Below are positions 1 through 6,391 of a stretch of 7,055 nt of DNA, in pieces (the first letter of the stretch is position 1; each line of letters opens with the position of its first letter). Both the position numbers and the translations under genes were made by a program. The notes under the pieces are model-generated. The model was not told the origin of the DNA. It ran no database searches and worked only from the letters and a program-made list of their open reading frames with translations. Source of the stretch: JBNAVY01 sp049700195 (lineage in GTDB: Bacteria; Bacillota; Thermoanaerobacteria; Thermoanaerobacterales; Thermoanaerobacteraceae); assembly GCA_049700195.1 (NCBI GenBank), contig JBNAVY010000071.1, forward strand, positions 1 to 7,055, in the 5' to 3' direction.

Positions 1-27
1 TAGAGTGTATATCTATTTTATCATAAA

Positions 28-36
28 TGGTATAAT
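28..36 (+). promoter_or_regulatory. Extended -10 promoter for the oxidoreductase gene
   Basis: TGG-TATAAT at 28-36 is a perfect -10 hexamer with the extended TGn element, the usual form of sigma-A promoters that work without a good -35. The region 17 bp upstream (about 8-13, TATATC) does not resemble TTGACA. Transcription would begin near 42-44, almost on top of the ribosome site at 44-49, so the leader would be only about 11-13 nt. This is motif reading alone; in AT-rich DNA some perfect TATAAT words occur by chance. Confidence 0.6.
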
Positions 37-43
37 CTTAATT

Positions 44-49
44 GAGGTG
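44..49 (+). promoter_or_regulatory. Ribosome binding site of the oxidoreductase gene
   Basis: GAGGTG at 44-49 lies 5 nt before the ATG at 55 and pairs well with the 16S 3' end. It supports ATG 55 as the start. Its closeness to the predicted transcription start is unusual. Confidence 0.7.
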
Positions 50-54
50 TTGAC

Positions 55-972
55 ATGGGAAAATTAAAAGCAATTATCATAGGACCAGGGAATATTTTTA
101 ACAAAGCATATCTTCCTTTTATATTTAATTTAGAGGAACTAAATATTGTAGGTATTGTTGGAAGAAGTGAAGAAAAGCTTATAAAATATAAACAAAGATA
201 TGGTTGTGGTATTTATACACATCTAGATGAAGCGATAAAATTAAAGCCAGATTGTGCTTTTGTACATGCGCCTACAGATAGCCATTATGAAATAGTAAAA
301 GAACTACTAAAAGGCGGTATTCACGTATATGTTGATAAGCCTATAACTGAAGAGATAGACAAGACAAAAGAACTTATAGATTTGGCTATGGACAAATCTC
401 TTATTTTGAAGGTCGGTTTTAACAGAAGATATGCGCCTATGTATCAAAAAGCCTTAGCTTTGTTTGAAGGCTTAAAACCTGAATTGTGCATTATGGTGAA
501 AAATAGGAACAATGACATCAAAAATAGCGTTAAGTTTACAATTTATGACGATTTCATTCATATAATAGACACTTTATGCTATATAGTTAAAGATGTTGAT
601 GACATAGATGTAAATATTTCAAAAGAAAGAGATTCATTAAAATCCATAGAAGTAGTATTAAAATCTAATAATTCTACAGCGATAGGAGCCATGCATAGAA
701 ATGGTGGAAAAGATTATGAAAGGTTAGAGATACACGGGCATGGTAAAAGTATGTTTGTGGAAGATGTGGAAAGTATAAGGATAATGGAAAGTGGCAAATT
801 ATATGTGCATAATTTTGGAAGCTGGGATACTATATCTTATAGAAGAGGTTTTGAGAATGCTGTAAAGAGCTTTTTAAAGGACGTATTAGAAGGGAATTAT
901 GCAAATGACGAATTAAAATGTACTTTAAAATCTCACGAAATTATAGAGGAAATATTAAAAAAGACAATATAA
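55..972 (+). CDS. Gfo/Idh/MocA-family NAD(P)-dependent oxidoreductase
   Basis: This 305-residue protein probably oxidises or reduces a sugar, polyol or related hydroxy compound with NAD(H) or NADP(H) in the cytoplasm. The N-terminal Rossmann fold has the nucleotide loop GPGNIFNKAYLP at 10-21, the second strand VGIVGRSEEK at 32-41, and HAPTDSHY at 71-78. The EKP motif that carries the catalytic lysine reads DKP (94-96). GFNRRYAP (121-128) follows. In the C-terminal alpha/beta domain, DDFIHIID (165-172) fits the family's DxGxHxxD pattern, with Phe in place of Gly and His169 as the likely catalytic histidine. The protein is somewhat shorter than the usual 330-360 residues, mainly in the C-terminal domain. 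No signal peptide is seen. It appears to be a one-gene unit, with its own promoter and a terminator, so the neighbours give no clue to the substrate. Family assignment is firm; the reaction is not known. Confidence 0.88.
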   Translation: MGKLKAIIIGPGNIFNKAYLPFIFNLEELNIVGIVGRSEEKLIKYKQRYGCGIYTHLDEAIKLKPDCAFVHAPTDSHYEIVKELLKGGIHVYVDKPITEEIDKTKELIDLAMDKSLILKVGFNRRYAPMYQKALALFEGLKPELCIMVKNRNNDIKNSVKFTIYDDFIHIIDTLCYIVKDVDDIDVNISKERDSLKSIEVVLKSNNSTAIGAMHRNGGKDYERLEIHGHGKSMFVEDVESIRIMESGKLYVHNFGSWDTISYRRGFENAVKSFLKDVLEGNYANDELKCTLKSHEIIEEILKKTI

Positions 973-1002
973 AATCAGGGCACGAAAAGCCCTGATTTTA
1001 TA
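968..1002. terminator. Bidirectional intrinsic terminator between converging genes
   Basis: Positions 968-981 and 989-1002 form a perfect 14-bp stem around a 7-nt loop (ACGAAAA, 982-988). The GC-rich core GGGC/GCCC is flanked by AAAAT/ATTTT, giving an A-tract on one side and a T-tract on the other on either strand, as in two-way rho-independent terminators. The plus-strand gene's TAA (970-972) lies in the left arm, and the minus-strand gene's TAA (998-1000 on the plus strand) lies in the right arm. One hairpin can therefore end both transcripts. Confidence 0.88.
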
Positions 1003-2338
1003 ATAATTTAGCAGCTAATTCTGCAACTTCAGATCTTTCACCTTTTATTAAAGTTATGTGACCTGCAAGTTTAGAAGTTTTAAATTTTTCTACAGTTTGT
1101 GTCAATCCATTGCTTGTAGCATCTAAGTATGGATTATCGATCTGCTCTGGGTCTCCCATTAAGACTATTTTACTTCCTTCGCCAACGCGGGAGATGATTG
1201 TCTTAATTTCATGACGCGTAAGATTTTGTGCTTCATCTATAATAATAAATTGTTTAGGAATACTTCTTCCTCTTATATAAGTTAATGCCTCTATTTCAAT
1301 GTTTTTAATACCAGCTAAAATATCTTCTACATTTGTTCCGTTTTTTCTTCCTTTAAAAAGATATTCAAAATTATCATATATTGGTTTCATCCAAGGTTTC
1401 AGTTTTTCGTCTTTGTCACCTGGTAAATATCCAATATCATTTCCCATTGGTACAATAGGTCTTGCTATCAATAATTTATTAAAAACTTTTTCATCTTGAG
1501 TTTTAAGCAAACCACACGCGAGAGATATAAGAGTTTTTCCCGTTCCAGCCTTACCTGTAAGCGTTACAACAGGAATATTATCATTTAAAAGAAGATCAAT
1601 AGCTATTTTTTGTTGGACATTACGAGGGGCTATATCCCAAACAGTTTCGGGGGTGTATAAGTGTTCAAAAATATTTTGAGACGAATTAAATCTTGCAATA
1701 GCAGATTTGTTACTACCTAAAATATCTCGTAAAATTATATATTCATTAGGATAAATATCATTTATGTTTTTTAACTCGTCAACATCATCTTTTTCAAGAT
1801 ATTTTTCTATATAAAAAGAATCAATTACTGATGGGTGAACTAAAACATTTATAAAACCTGTATAAAGAGATTCATAATTTTTGATTTTATCAGAAAGATA
1901 ATCTTGTGAAATAAGGCCCAATGCATCTGCCTTTATTCGCATTATAACATCTTTTGAAACTAAAATTACTGGTAAAGGTGAATTTTTTTGTTTTTCTTCA
2001 AAGTGAGTGTTAAGTGCAACAGCCAATATTCTATTATCGTTAGTTATATCAATAAAATGTTGTTTTATAATATCTGTTGATATATGATTTAATTCAATTT
2101 TAAGCATACCTCCATTTTCCAAATCCACTCCTTCGTTTAATTTTCCTTTTTCTCTTAACTTATCCAGGAATCTACCAACCAGTCTTGCGTTTCTGCCTAT
2201 TTCATCTTGGTAGTTTTTCTTACTATCTACTTCTTCAATAACTACTGCTGGAATAATTACTTCATTATCACCAAAATTATAGATAGACATGGGGTCATGT
2301 AAAAGCACGTTTGTATCGAGAATATATTTTTTTCTCAA
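998..2338 (-). CDS. PIN domain-PhoH ATPase fusion protein (YlaK/PhoH2 type)
   Basis: This 446-residue cytoplasmic protein joins a PIN nuclease domain to a PhoH-type P-loop ATPase; relatives called PhoH2 are described as RNA helicase/ribonucleases. The PIN domain (about 1-145) shows the expected acidic residues: D8 in LDTNVLL, E35/E36 in VIEEVD, D101 in TNDNRIL and D130 in LVSKD. The PhoH domain (about 235-446) has Walker A GKAGTGKT (262-269), Walker B FIIIDEAQ (364-371), sensor-like VLMGDPEQID (392-401) and a C-terminal arginine in GERSEVAELA (R435). All key residues are present and the length is close to Bacillus YlaK (about 440). The start is TTG (2336-2338 on the plus strand), with AAGGGGG 7 nt upstream. 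It is transcribed alone, away from the ribose operon and toward the oxidoreductase gene. No antitoxin-like ORF lies upstream, unlike the mycobacterial phoAT-phoH2 pair. The cellular role is not settled. Confidence 0.93.
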   Translation of the reverse strand: MRKKYILDTNVLLHDPMSIYNFGDNEVIIPAVVIEEVDSKKNYQDEIGRNARLVGRFLDKLREKGKLNEGVDLENGGMLKIELNHISTDIIKQHFIDITNDNRILAVALNTHFEEKQKNSPLPVILVSKDVIMRIKADALGLISQDYLSDKIKNYESLYTGFINVLVHPSVIDSFYIEKYLEKDDVDELKNINDIYPNEYIILRDILGSNKSAIARFNSSQNIFEHLYTPETVWDIAPRNVQQKIAIDLLLNDNIPVVTLTGKAGTGKTLISLACGLLKTQDEKVFNKLLIARPIVPMGNDIGYLPGDKDEKLKPWMKPIYDNFEYLFKGRKNGTNVEDILAGIKNIEIEALTYIRGRSIPKQFIIIDEAQNLTRHEIKTIISRVGEGSKIVLMGDPEQIDNPYLDATSNGLTQTVEKFKTSKLAGHITLIKGERSEVAELAAKLL

Positions 2339-2345
2339 TAAATTA

Positions 2346-2352
2346 CCCCCTT
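2346..2352 (-). promoter_or_regulatory. Ribosome binding site fixing the TTG start of the PIN-PhoH gene
   Basis: The minus strand reads AAGGGGG here, 7 nt before TTG. No ATG in the right frame lies upstream, and the PIN motif LDTN begins at residue 7, as is typical, so the TTG start is well supported. Confidence 0.8.
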
Positions 2353-2387
2353 GAAAGATTATATTAATTACAAAATCCTTTATAATT

Positions 2388-2396
2388 ATTGTATCA
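2388..2396 (-). promoter_or_regulatory. Possible promoter of the PIN-PhoH gene
   Basis: The minus strand reads TGA-TACAAT (2396 down to 2388), an extended -10 element. The only -35-like word nearby is TTAACA at 2419-2414, which is 20 bp away and longer than the usual 16-18, so the extended -10 would have to do most of the work. Transcription would start near 2381, giving a leader of about 43 nt. An alternative -10, TATGAT (2398-2393), would be 15 bp from TTAACA. The region is very AT-rich, so the exact site is uncertain. Confidence 0.42.
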
Positions 2397-2451
2397 TAAT
2401 TGCAAAATCTTTATGTTAAGTCTATGTAAATTATTTTTATAAAATTTATTA

Positions 2452-2480
2452 TTGACAAAATTATAAATTTATTTTATTAT
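2452..2480 (+). promoter_or_regulatory. Sigma-A promoter of the rbs operon
   Basis: A perfect -35, TTGACA (2452-2457), is separated by exactly 17 bp from TATTAT (2475-2480), which matches the -10 consensus at five of six bases. Transcription should begin near 2487, leaving a leader of about 48 nt before rbsR. This is the best promoter in the window, as expected for an operon held down by a repressor. Confidence 0.85.
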
Positions 2481-2487
2481 TTAATTA

Positions 2488-2506
2488 AGCGTTTTACTAA
2501 AACGTT
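2488..2506 (+). promoter_or_regulatory. LacI-family operator, probably for RbsR
   Basis: CGTTTTA-C-TAAAACG (2490-2504) is a perfect 15-bp inverted repeat with one central base; the outer pair A2488/T2506 also matches, while G2489/T2505 does not. It lies from about +1 to +20 of the predicted rbs transcript, where bound repressor would block initiation. The AAGCGTTTT portion also resembles the core of a CcpA cre site, but the outer cre positions do not fit. ACTAAAAC occurs at 2496-2503 and again at 2509-2516. That RbsR is the protein that binds here is inferred from its being the first gene downstream. Confidence 0.72.
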
Positions 2507-2521
2507 AAACTAAAACTAAAT

Positions 2522-2528
2522 AGGTGAT
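2522..2528 (+). promoter_or_regulatory. Ribosome binding site of rbsR
   Basis: AGGTGAT at 2522-2528 is complementary to the 16S 3' end and lies 6 nt before ATG 2535, supporting that start. An ATG at 2527-2529 is in another frame and overlaps this site. Confidence 0.75.
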
Positions 2529-2534
2529 GAATTT

Positions 2535-3548
2535 ATGGCAGTAACTATAAAAGATATTGCAAAACTAGCCAATGTTTCTATTACAACAGTATCAAGAGTT
2601 ATAAATAATAAGACTGAAGGTGTAAGTGAGGAAACTAGAGAGAGGATTTTACAACTAGTAAAAGAATATGAATATCAACCTAATGCAATAGCACGAGGTT
2701 TAGTTACAAAAAAAACTAAGACCTTAGGTCTTATAATTCCTGATATTACTAACCCGTTTTTTCCAGATATTGCACGTGGGGTAGAGGATAGTGCACATAT
2801 TTATGGTTATAATGTTTTTCTATGCAATACTGATGACAATTTAGATAAAGAAAGTGAATATATAAATGCATTAAAAGAAAAATATGTAGACGGTATTATT
2901 TTTACTAGCAGTTCTATTCCAAAACAAGAGCATATTAAAGAATTAATAAAAACTGGAATTCCTATTGTTATAATGGATAGACGAATTGAATCTGAAGATA
3001 TTTATGGAGTTTTCCTTGATAATTATGAGGGTGGTTATATTGCAACAAAACATCTTATAGATTTAGGTCATAAAAAAATTGGTTGTATAACAGGACCTTT
3101 ATATTCAAAAAGTGCCAGAGAAAGGCTGGAAGGATATAAAGAATGTTTAATTGAAAATGGCTTTGAATATGATGAAAGTGTTGTATTTGAAGGAGATTAT
3201 AAGATTAATAGTGGTATAACAGGTAGTGAAAAACTATTAAATCTACATAAAAAAATTTCAGCCATTTTTGCATGTAATGATTTAATGGCATATGGTGCAT
3301 ATAAAACTATACGTTCAAGAGGATACAAAATTCCTGATGATATCTCAATTGTAGGGTTTGATGATATACAGCTATCACAAATATTAGAACCTCAATTAAC
3401 TACAATAAGGCAGCCTGCTTATGATATGGGTTTGACGGCAACTAGAATGTTAATTAAGTTAATTGAAGGTGAAAAATTAAACAGAAAAATTATTAATTTT
3501 AAACCAAAGCTAATAATACGTCAAAGTACGGGTTCAATATATAAGTAG
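2535..3548 (+). CDS. rbsR: LacI-family transcriptional repressor of the ribose operon
   Basis: This 337-residue regulator has the normal LacI-family length and layout. The DNA-binding helix-turn-helix is at 4-24 (TIKDIAKLANVSITTVSRVIN) in relaxed outline, followed by the hinge helix PNAIARGL at 49-56, whose leucine inserts at operator CpG steps in relatives. The sugar-binding core starts at about 62 (TKTLGLIIPD) and includes the DRR motif (148-150), RERLEGY (195-201), ACNDLMAYGA (246-255) and GFDDIQL (274-280); it ends with IIRQSTG (327-333). The N-terminal part is also strikingly like CcpA. Because it is the first gene of a ribose uptake and kinase operon, ribose (or a derived phosphate) is the likely inducer and the operator at 2488-2506 its likely site, making it autoregulated. 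The TAG stop at 3546-3548 overlaps the rbsK ribosome site. A repressor of another pentose cannot be excluded from sequence alone. Confidence 0.9.
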   Translation: MAVTIKDIAKLANVSITTVSRVINNKTEGVSEETRERILQLVKEYEYQPNAIARGLVTKKTKTLGLIIPDITNPFFPDIARGVEDSAHIYGYNVFLCNTDDNLDKESEYINALKEKYVDGIIFTSSSIPKQEHIKELIKTGIPIVIMDRRIESEDIYGVFLDNYEGGYIATKHLIDLGHKKIGCITGPLYSKSARERLEGYKECLIENGFEYDESVVFEGDYKINSGITGSEKLLNLHKKISAIFACNDLMAYGAYKTIRSRGYKIPDDISIVGFDDIQLSQILEPQLTTIRQPAYDMGLTATRMLIKLIEGEKLNRKIINFKPKLIIRQSTGSIYK

Positions 3549-3554
3549 GAGTGA
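3547..3554 (+). promoter_or_regulatory. Ribosome binding site that decides the rbsK start
   Basis: AGGAGTGA at 3547-3554 sits 8 nt before ATG 3563. The upstream in-frame GTG at 3551 lies inside this site and so cannot be the start. The first bases are shared with the TAG stop of rbsR, which suggests translational coupling. Confidence 0.85.
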
Positions 3555-3562
3555 TTTTATTT

Positions 3563-4492
3563 ATGAACAAAATAATTGTAGTTGGTAGTATAAATATGGA
3601 TATTGTTATTAAAGTTCAACATATTCCAAAGATAGGTGAGACCATTATAGCTAAAGACTTAAAAAATTACAATGGCGGTAAAGGTGCTAATCAAGCAGTT
3701 TCTATTGCTAGACTTGGTGCTAATGTATCTATGATAGGGAGAGTTGGGAATGATGATTATGGCAATAAATTATATAAAGATTTAAAAAATGAAGGTATTA
3801 ATTGTGAAAGCGTAGAATTTGACTATAATATTCCTACTGGAACTGCTTTTATTAATGTAAGTGAAAAAGGAGAAAACAACATAGTTGTTTATCAGGGAGC
3901 AAATAAAAGTCTTAATATAGAGCAAATAGAAAAATACGGATATGTTTTTGATGGAGCAAAAATATGTGTAATTCAGTTAGAAATACCAGTTGAGACAGTA
4001 GAATTTGTAGTGGATTTATGTTATCAAAAAGGTGTAAAAGTCATATTAAATCCTGCACCAGCATGTGAATTGCCTGATACGCTCTTAGAAAAGGTTTATA
4101 TTTTAACTCCAAATGAAACAGAATTAGCTCTTTTATCCAGAAGTAAAATAGAAACAATTGCAGATATAAAAAAGGCCTCAAAATATTTGTTGGACAAAGG
4201 GGTTCAAAACGTTATAACAACTATTGGAGAAAAAGGAAGCTTTTTTATCAATAAGGATACAGAAAAACTATTTGATGCGATCAAAGTTACTGCTGTTGAT
4301 ACAACAGCAGCAGGTGATTCATTTACAGGAGCATTAGCAGTGGCATTAAGTGAAGGGAAGAACATTGAAACTGCAATAGAATTTGCTACATACGTAGCAG
4401 CATTAACGGTTACTAAAGAAGGTGCTCAGTCATCATTGCCTTATAGAGATGAAGTAGAAAAATTTATTAAAGAAAGGGGTTATAACAAATGA
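3563..4492 (+). CDS. rbsK: Ribokinase
   Basis: Ribokinase phosphorylates ribose at O5 with ATP, giving ribose 5-phosphate for the pentose phosphate pathway and nucleotide synthesis. With the ATG at 3563 it has 309 residues, equal to E. coli RbsK, and begins MNKIIVVGSINMD, the usual ribokinase N-terminus. The PfkB-family first signature covers NYNGGKGANQAVSIARLGA (35-53). NPAPA (163-167) and LTPNETE (181-187) follow. The second signature DTTAAGDSFTGA (246-257) contains the catalytic base Asp252 and the anion hole, and KEGAQSSLP (285-293) is the usual region near the monovalent-cation site. Nothing essential is missing. A longer reading from GTG 3551 adds four residues but starts inside the ribosome site. 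Its last base pairs overlap rbsD in an ATGA junction. Confidence 0.96.
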   Translation: MNKIIVVGSINMDIVIKVQHIPKIGETIIAKDLKNYNGGKGANQAVSIARLGANVSMIGRVGNDDYGNKLYKDLKNEGINCESVEFDYNIPTGTAFINVSEKGENNIVVYQGANKSLNIEQIEKYGYVFDGAKICVIQLEIPVETVEFVVDLCYQKGVKVILNPAPACELPDTLLEKVYILTPNETELALLSRSKIETIADIKKASKYLLDKGVQNVITTIGEKGSFFINKDTEKLFDAIKVTAVDTTAAGDSFTGALAVALSEGKNIETAIEFATYVAALTVTKEGAQSSLPYRDEVEKFIKERGYNK

Positions 4493-4881
4493 AAAAGACA
4501 GAATTGTTAAATAGTGAAATTTCAGAAGTTGTTGCAAGATTAGGGCATACAGATTTGTTGGTGATTGCTGATAGTGGATTACCTATACCTGATGGTGTTA
4601 AAATGATTGATATTGCTTTAACAAAAGGAATACCGAGTTTTAAAGATACATTAAATACGGTATTGACTGAGTTGGGAGTAGAAAAAGCATATATTGCGAA
4701 AGAAATAGTAGAAAAAAATGAAGAGTTATATTTAAATTTGGTAGAACAATTTAAAGACAGACTGATAATGATTAAACATGAGGATCTAAAAAATATGATA
4801 AAAAGTGCAAAAGCCGTAATAAGAACTGGAGAATATAAACCATATGCGAATATTATTTTAGAGTCTGGAGTTGAATTCTAA
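4489..4881 (+). CDS. rbsD: D-ribose pyranase
   Basis: RbsD interconverts the beta-pyranose and furanose forms of D-ribose, supplying the furanose form used by ribokinase; the family forms large ring-shaped oligomers in the cytoplasm. The 130-residue length is that of Bacillus RbsD. The catalytic histidine H20 is in GHTDLLVIADSGLPIP (19-34) with D28 in the same motif. H97 (IKHEDLK) and the tail RTGEYKPYANIIL (112-124), with Y119 and N121, match the substrate-binding positions known for the family. The ATG at 4489 overlaps the rbsK TGA (ATGA), and AAAGGGGT at 4473-4480, 8 nt upstream within rbsK, serves as ribosome site. The overlap points to translational coupling with the kinase. Confidence 0.96.
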   Translation: MKKTELLNSEISEVVARLGHTDLLVIADSGLPIPDGVKMIDIALTKGIPSFKDTLNTVLTELGVEKAYIAKEIVEKNEELYLNLVEQFKDRLIMIKHEDLKNMIKSAKAVIRTGEYKPYANIILESGVEF

Positions 4882-4884
4882 AAT

Positions 4885-4892
4885 AAAGGAGG
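4885..4892 (+). promoter_or_regulatory. Ribosome binding site fixing the TTG start of rbsA
   Basis: AAAGGAGG at 4885-4892 is a near-perfect Shine-Dalgarno sequence 7 nt before TTG 4900. The next in-frame ATG (4918) is 25 nt away from it, too far, and would remove the first beta strand of the ATPase. Confidence 0.88.
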
Positions 4893-4899
4893 AAAAATT

Positions 4900-6390
4900 T
4901 TGGAGACAATTCTTGAAATGAAAAATATAAATAAAAGTTTTGCTAATGTTAAAGTTTTAGAACAAGTAAATTTGACTTTATATAAAGGACATGTGTTAGC
5001 GTTACTTGGTGAAAATGGTGCTGGAAAATCTACATTAATGAAAATATTATGTGGAATTTATGAAAAGGATTCTGGAGAAATATATATTAATGGCAATAAG
5101 ACAAGTATAAATAGTGTTAAAGATGCTGAGAAAAATGGTATTTCTATGATTCATCAAGAGCTAAATCTGATTCCATCTTTAAGTGTTTCTGAAAATATTT
5201 TTTTAGGTAGAGAATATATTAAAAAATTTAATTCTATTAATTGGGCTAAGATTAAACAAGAAAGTAATCGTATGCTTAAAGAACTAGGAATGAAAATAAA
5301 TGTAAATAGTCTTATAAAAAATTTAAGTGTTGGAGAACAGCAAATGGTTGAAATAGCTAGAAGCTTGTTGATTAATGCAGAAATAATAGTTATGGATGAA
5401 CCTACAGCTGCTTTAACTGAATCTGAAACAAATACTTTATTTCAGGTAATAAACAAGCTTAAAGAAGAAGGTAAATCTATTATATATATTTCACATAGAA
5501 TAAATGAAATATTTAAGATTTGTGATGATTTTATTGTATTAAGAGATGGAAGTCTTGTTTCTCAAGGGGAAATTAAGGATGTTAATCAGGATAAGTTGGT
5601 TACAATGATGGTTGGTAGAACACTAAAAGAGCAATTTCCACGAGAAATAGTACATGTTGGTAAAGAAATATTACGAGTGGAAAATTTATCAGTAAAAGGA
5701 ATATTTAATGATATAAATTTTGAAATTAATGAAGGAGAAGTTGTGGGATTTTCCGGCCTGATTGGAGCTGGAAGAACAGAAGTCGCTAAAGCAATATTTG
5801 GGTTTTATAAAAATAAAACAGGTAATATATTTGTTTATAATAAATTAATAAAAATTGAAAATCCTAATGATGCAATAAAAAATGGAATAATATATTTATC
5901 TGAGGATAGGAAAAATGAAGGACTAATTTTAAAACACACTGTAAAAGAAAATATGACTTTATCATCATTAAAAAGTGTTTCTAATTATATAGGTAGCATA
6001 AAGCATGATAAAGAAAAGCAAACAGTAAATAAAATGATAAAAAAGTTAAATATTAAAACAACTTCAATTGATCAAAAAGTTTTTAAACTTAGTGGCGGTA
6101 ATCAACAAAAAATTGCTATTGCAAAATGTTTATTAACAAATCCAAAATTAATTATACTTGATGAACCCACTCGAGGAGTAGATGTTGGAGCTAAAAATGA
6201 GATTTATAAACTTATAAATGATTTAAAGAAACAAGGAATAGGGATAATTTTAATATCTTCTGACTTACCTGAAATATTGAATATTAGTGATAGAATTATT
6301 GTAATGCATGAAGGTAAAATAACAGGGAATATCATACATGATGAAGCAACAGAAGAGAAAGTAATGTTAAAAGCAGTAGGAGGGGAATAA
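4900..6390 (+). CDS. rbsA: Ribose ABC transporter, double ATP-binding subunit
   Basis: RbsA powers ribose import by ATP hydrolysis on the cytoplasmic face of the RbsC permease. The 496 residues contain two nucleotide-binding domains, as in E. coli (501) and Bacillus RbsA. Domain 1 is complete: Walker A GENGAGKST (37-45), Q-loop Q86, signature LSVGEQQ (142-148), Walker B IIVMDEPTA (162-170, E167) and switch H199. Domain 2 has the degenerate Walker A SGLIGAGRTE (285-294), with Arg292 for lysine, then signature LSGGNQQ (397-403), Walker B LIILDEPTRG (417-426) and SSDLPE (453-458) where the switch histidine would be. These losses in domain 2 are normal for the sugar-importer CUT2 class, so only site 1 has the full catalytic set. 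Start is TTG. The gene begins 18 nt after rbsD and ends 1 nt before rbsC. Substrate is assigned from the operon; sequence alone would fit other CUT2 sugars. Confidence 0.95.
   Translation: METILEMKNINKSFANVKVLEQVNLTLYKGHVLALLGENGAGKSTLMKILCGIYEKDSGEIYINGNKTSINSVKDAEKNGISMIHQELNLIPSLSVSENIFLGREYIKKFNSINWAKIKQESNRMLKELGMKINVNSLIKNLSVGEQQMVEIARSLLINAEIIVMDEPTAALTESETNTLFQVINKLKEEGKSIIYISHRINEIFKICDDFIVLRDGSLVSQGEIKDVNQDKLVTMMVGRTLKEQFPREIVHVGKEILRVENLSVKGIFNDINFEINEGEVVGFSGLIGAGRTEVAKAIFGFYKNKTGNIFVYNKLIKIENPNDAIKNGIIYLSEDRKNEGLILKHTVKENMTLSSLKSVSNYIGSIKHDKEKQTVNKMIKKLNIKTTSIDQKVFKLSGGNQQKIAIAKCLLTNPKLIILDEPTRGVDVGAKNEIYKLINDLKKQGIGIILISSDLPEILNISDRIIVMHEGKITGNIIHDEATEEKVMLKAVGGE
6378..6385 (+). 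promoter_or_regulatory. Ribosome binding site fixing the TTG start of rbsC
   Basis: AGGAGGGG at 6378-6385 lies within the last codons of rbsA (encoding its Val-Gly-Gly-Glu end) and 6 nt before TTG 6392. The next in-frame ATG (6446) has no ribosome site. The overlap with rbsA implies coupled translation. Confidence 0.85.
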
Positions 6391-6391
6391 T

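Noticed and set aside
1299..1499. A 66-codon plus-strand open frame
   Set aside because: It is antisense to the PhoH ATPase domain and has no family resemblance.
2384..2401. Inverted repeat AATTAT...ATAATT around the PIN-PhoH -10 region as an operator
   Set aside because: Arms of only six A/T bases are expected by chance in this AT-rich spacer, and no regulator is suggested.
2339..2534. Riboswitch, small RNA or antitoxin gene in the divergent intergenic region
   Set aside because: The spacer is 196 bp and mostly A/T, with no stable GC-containing hairpin or small ORF with a ribosome site; the promoter and operator elements account for the recognisable signals.
3551..3562. GTG at 3551 as the rbsK start
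   Set aside because: The codon lies inside the AGGAGTGA ribosome site, which is correctly spaced for ATG 3563; the protein from 3563 has the standard ribokinase N-terminus and length.
5752..6270. Degenerate Walker A (Arg for Lys) and missing switch histidine in the second ATPase domain of RbsA as signs of decay
   Set aside because: These substitutions are usual in the second domain of monosaccharide importer ATPases, while the rest of the domain is well conserved.
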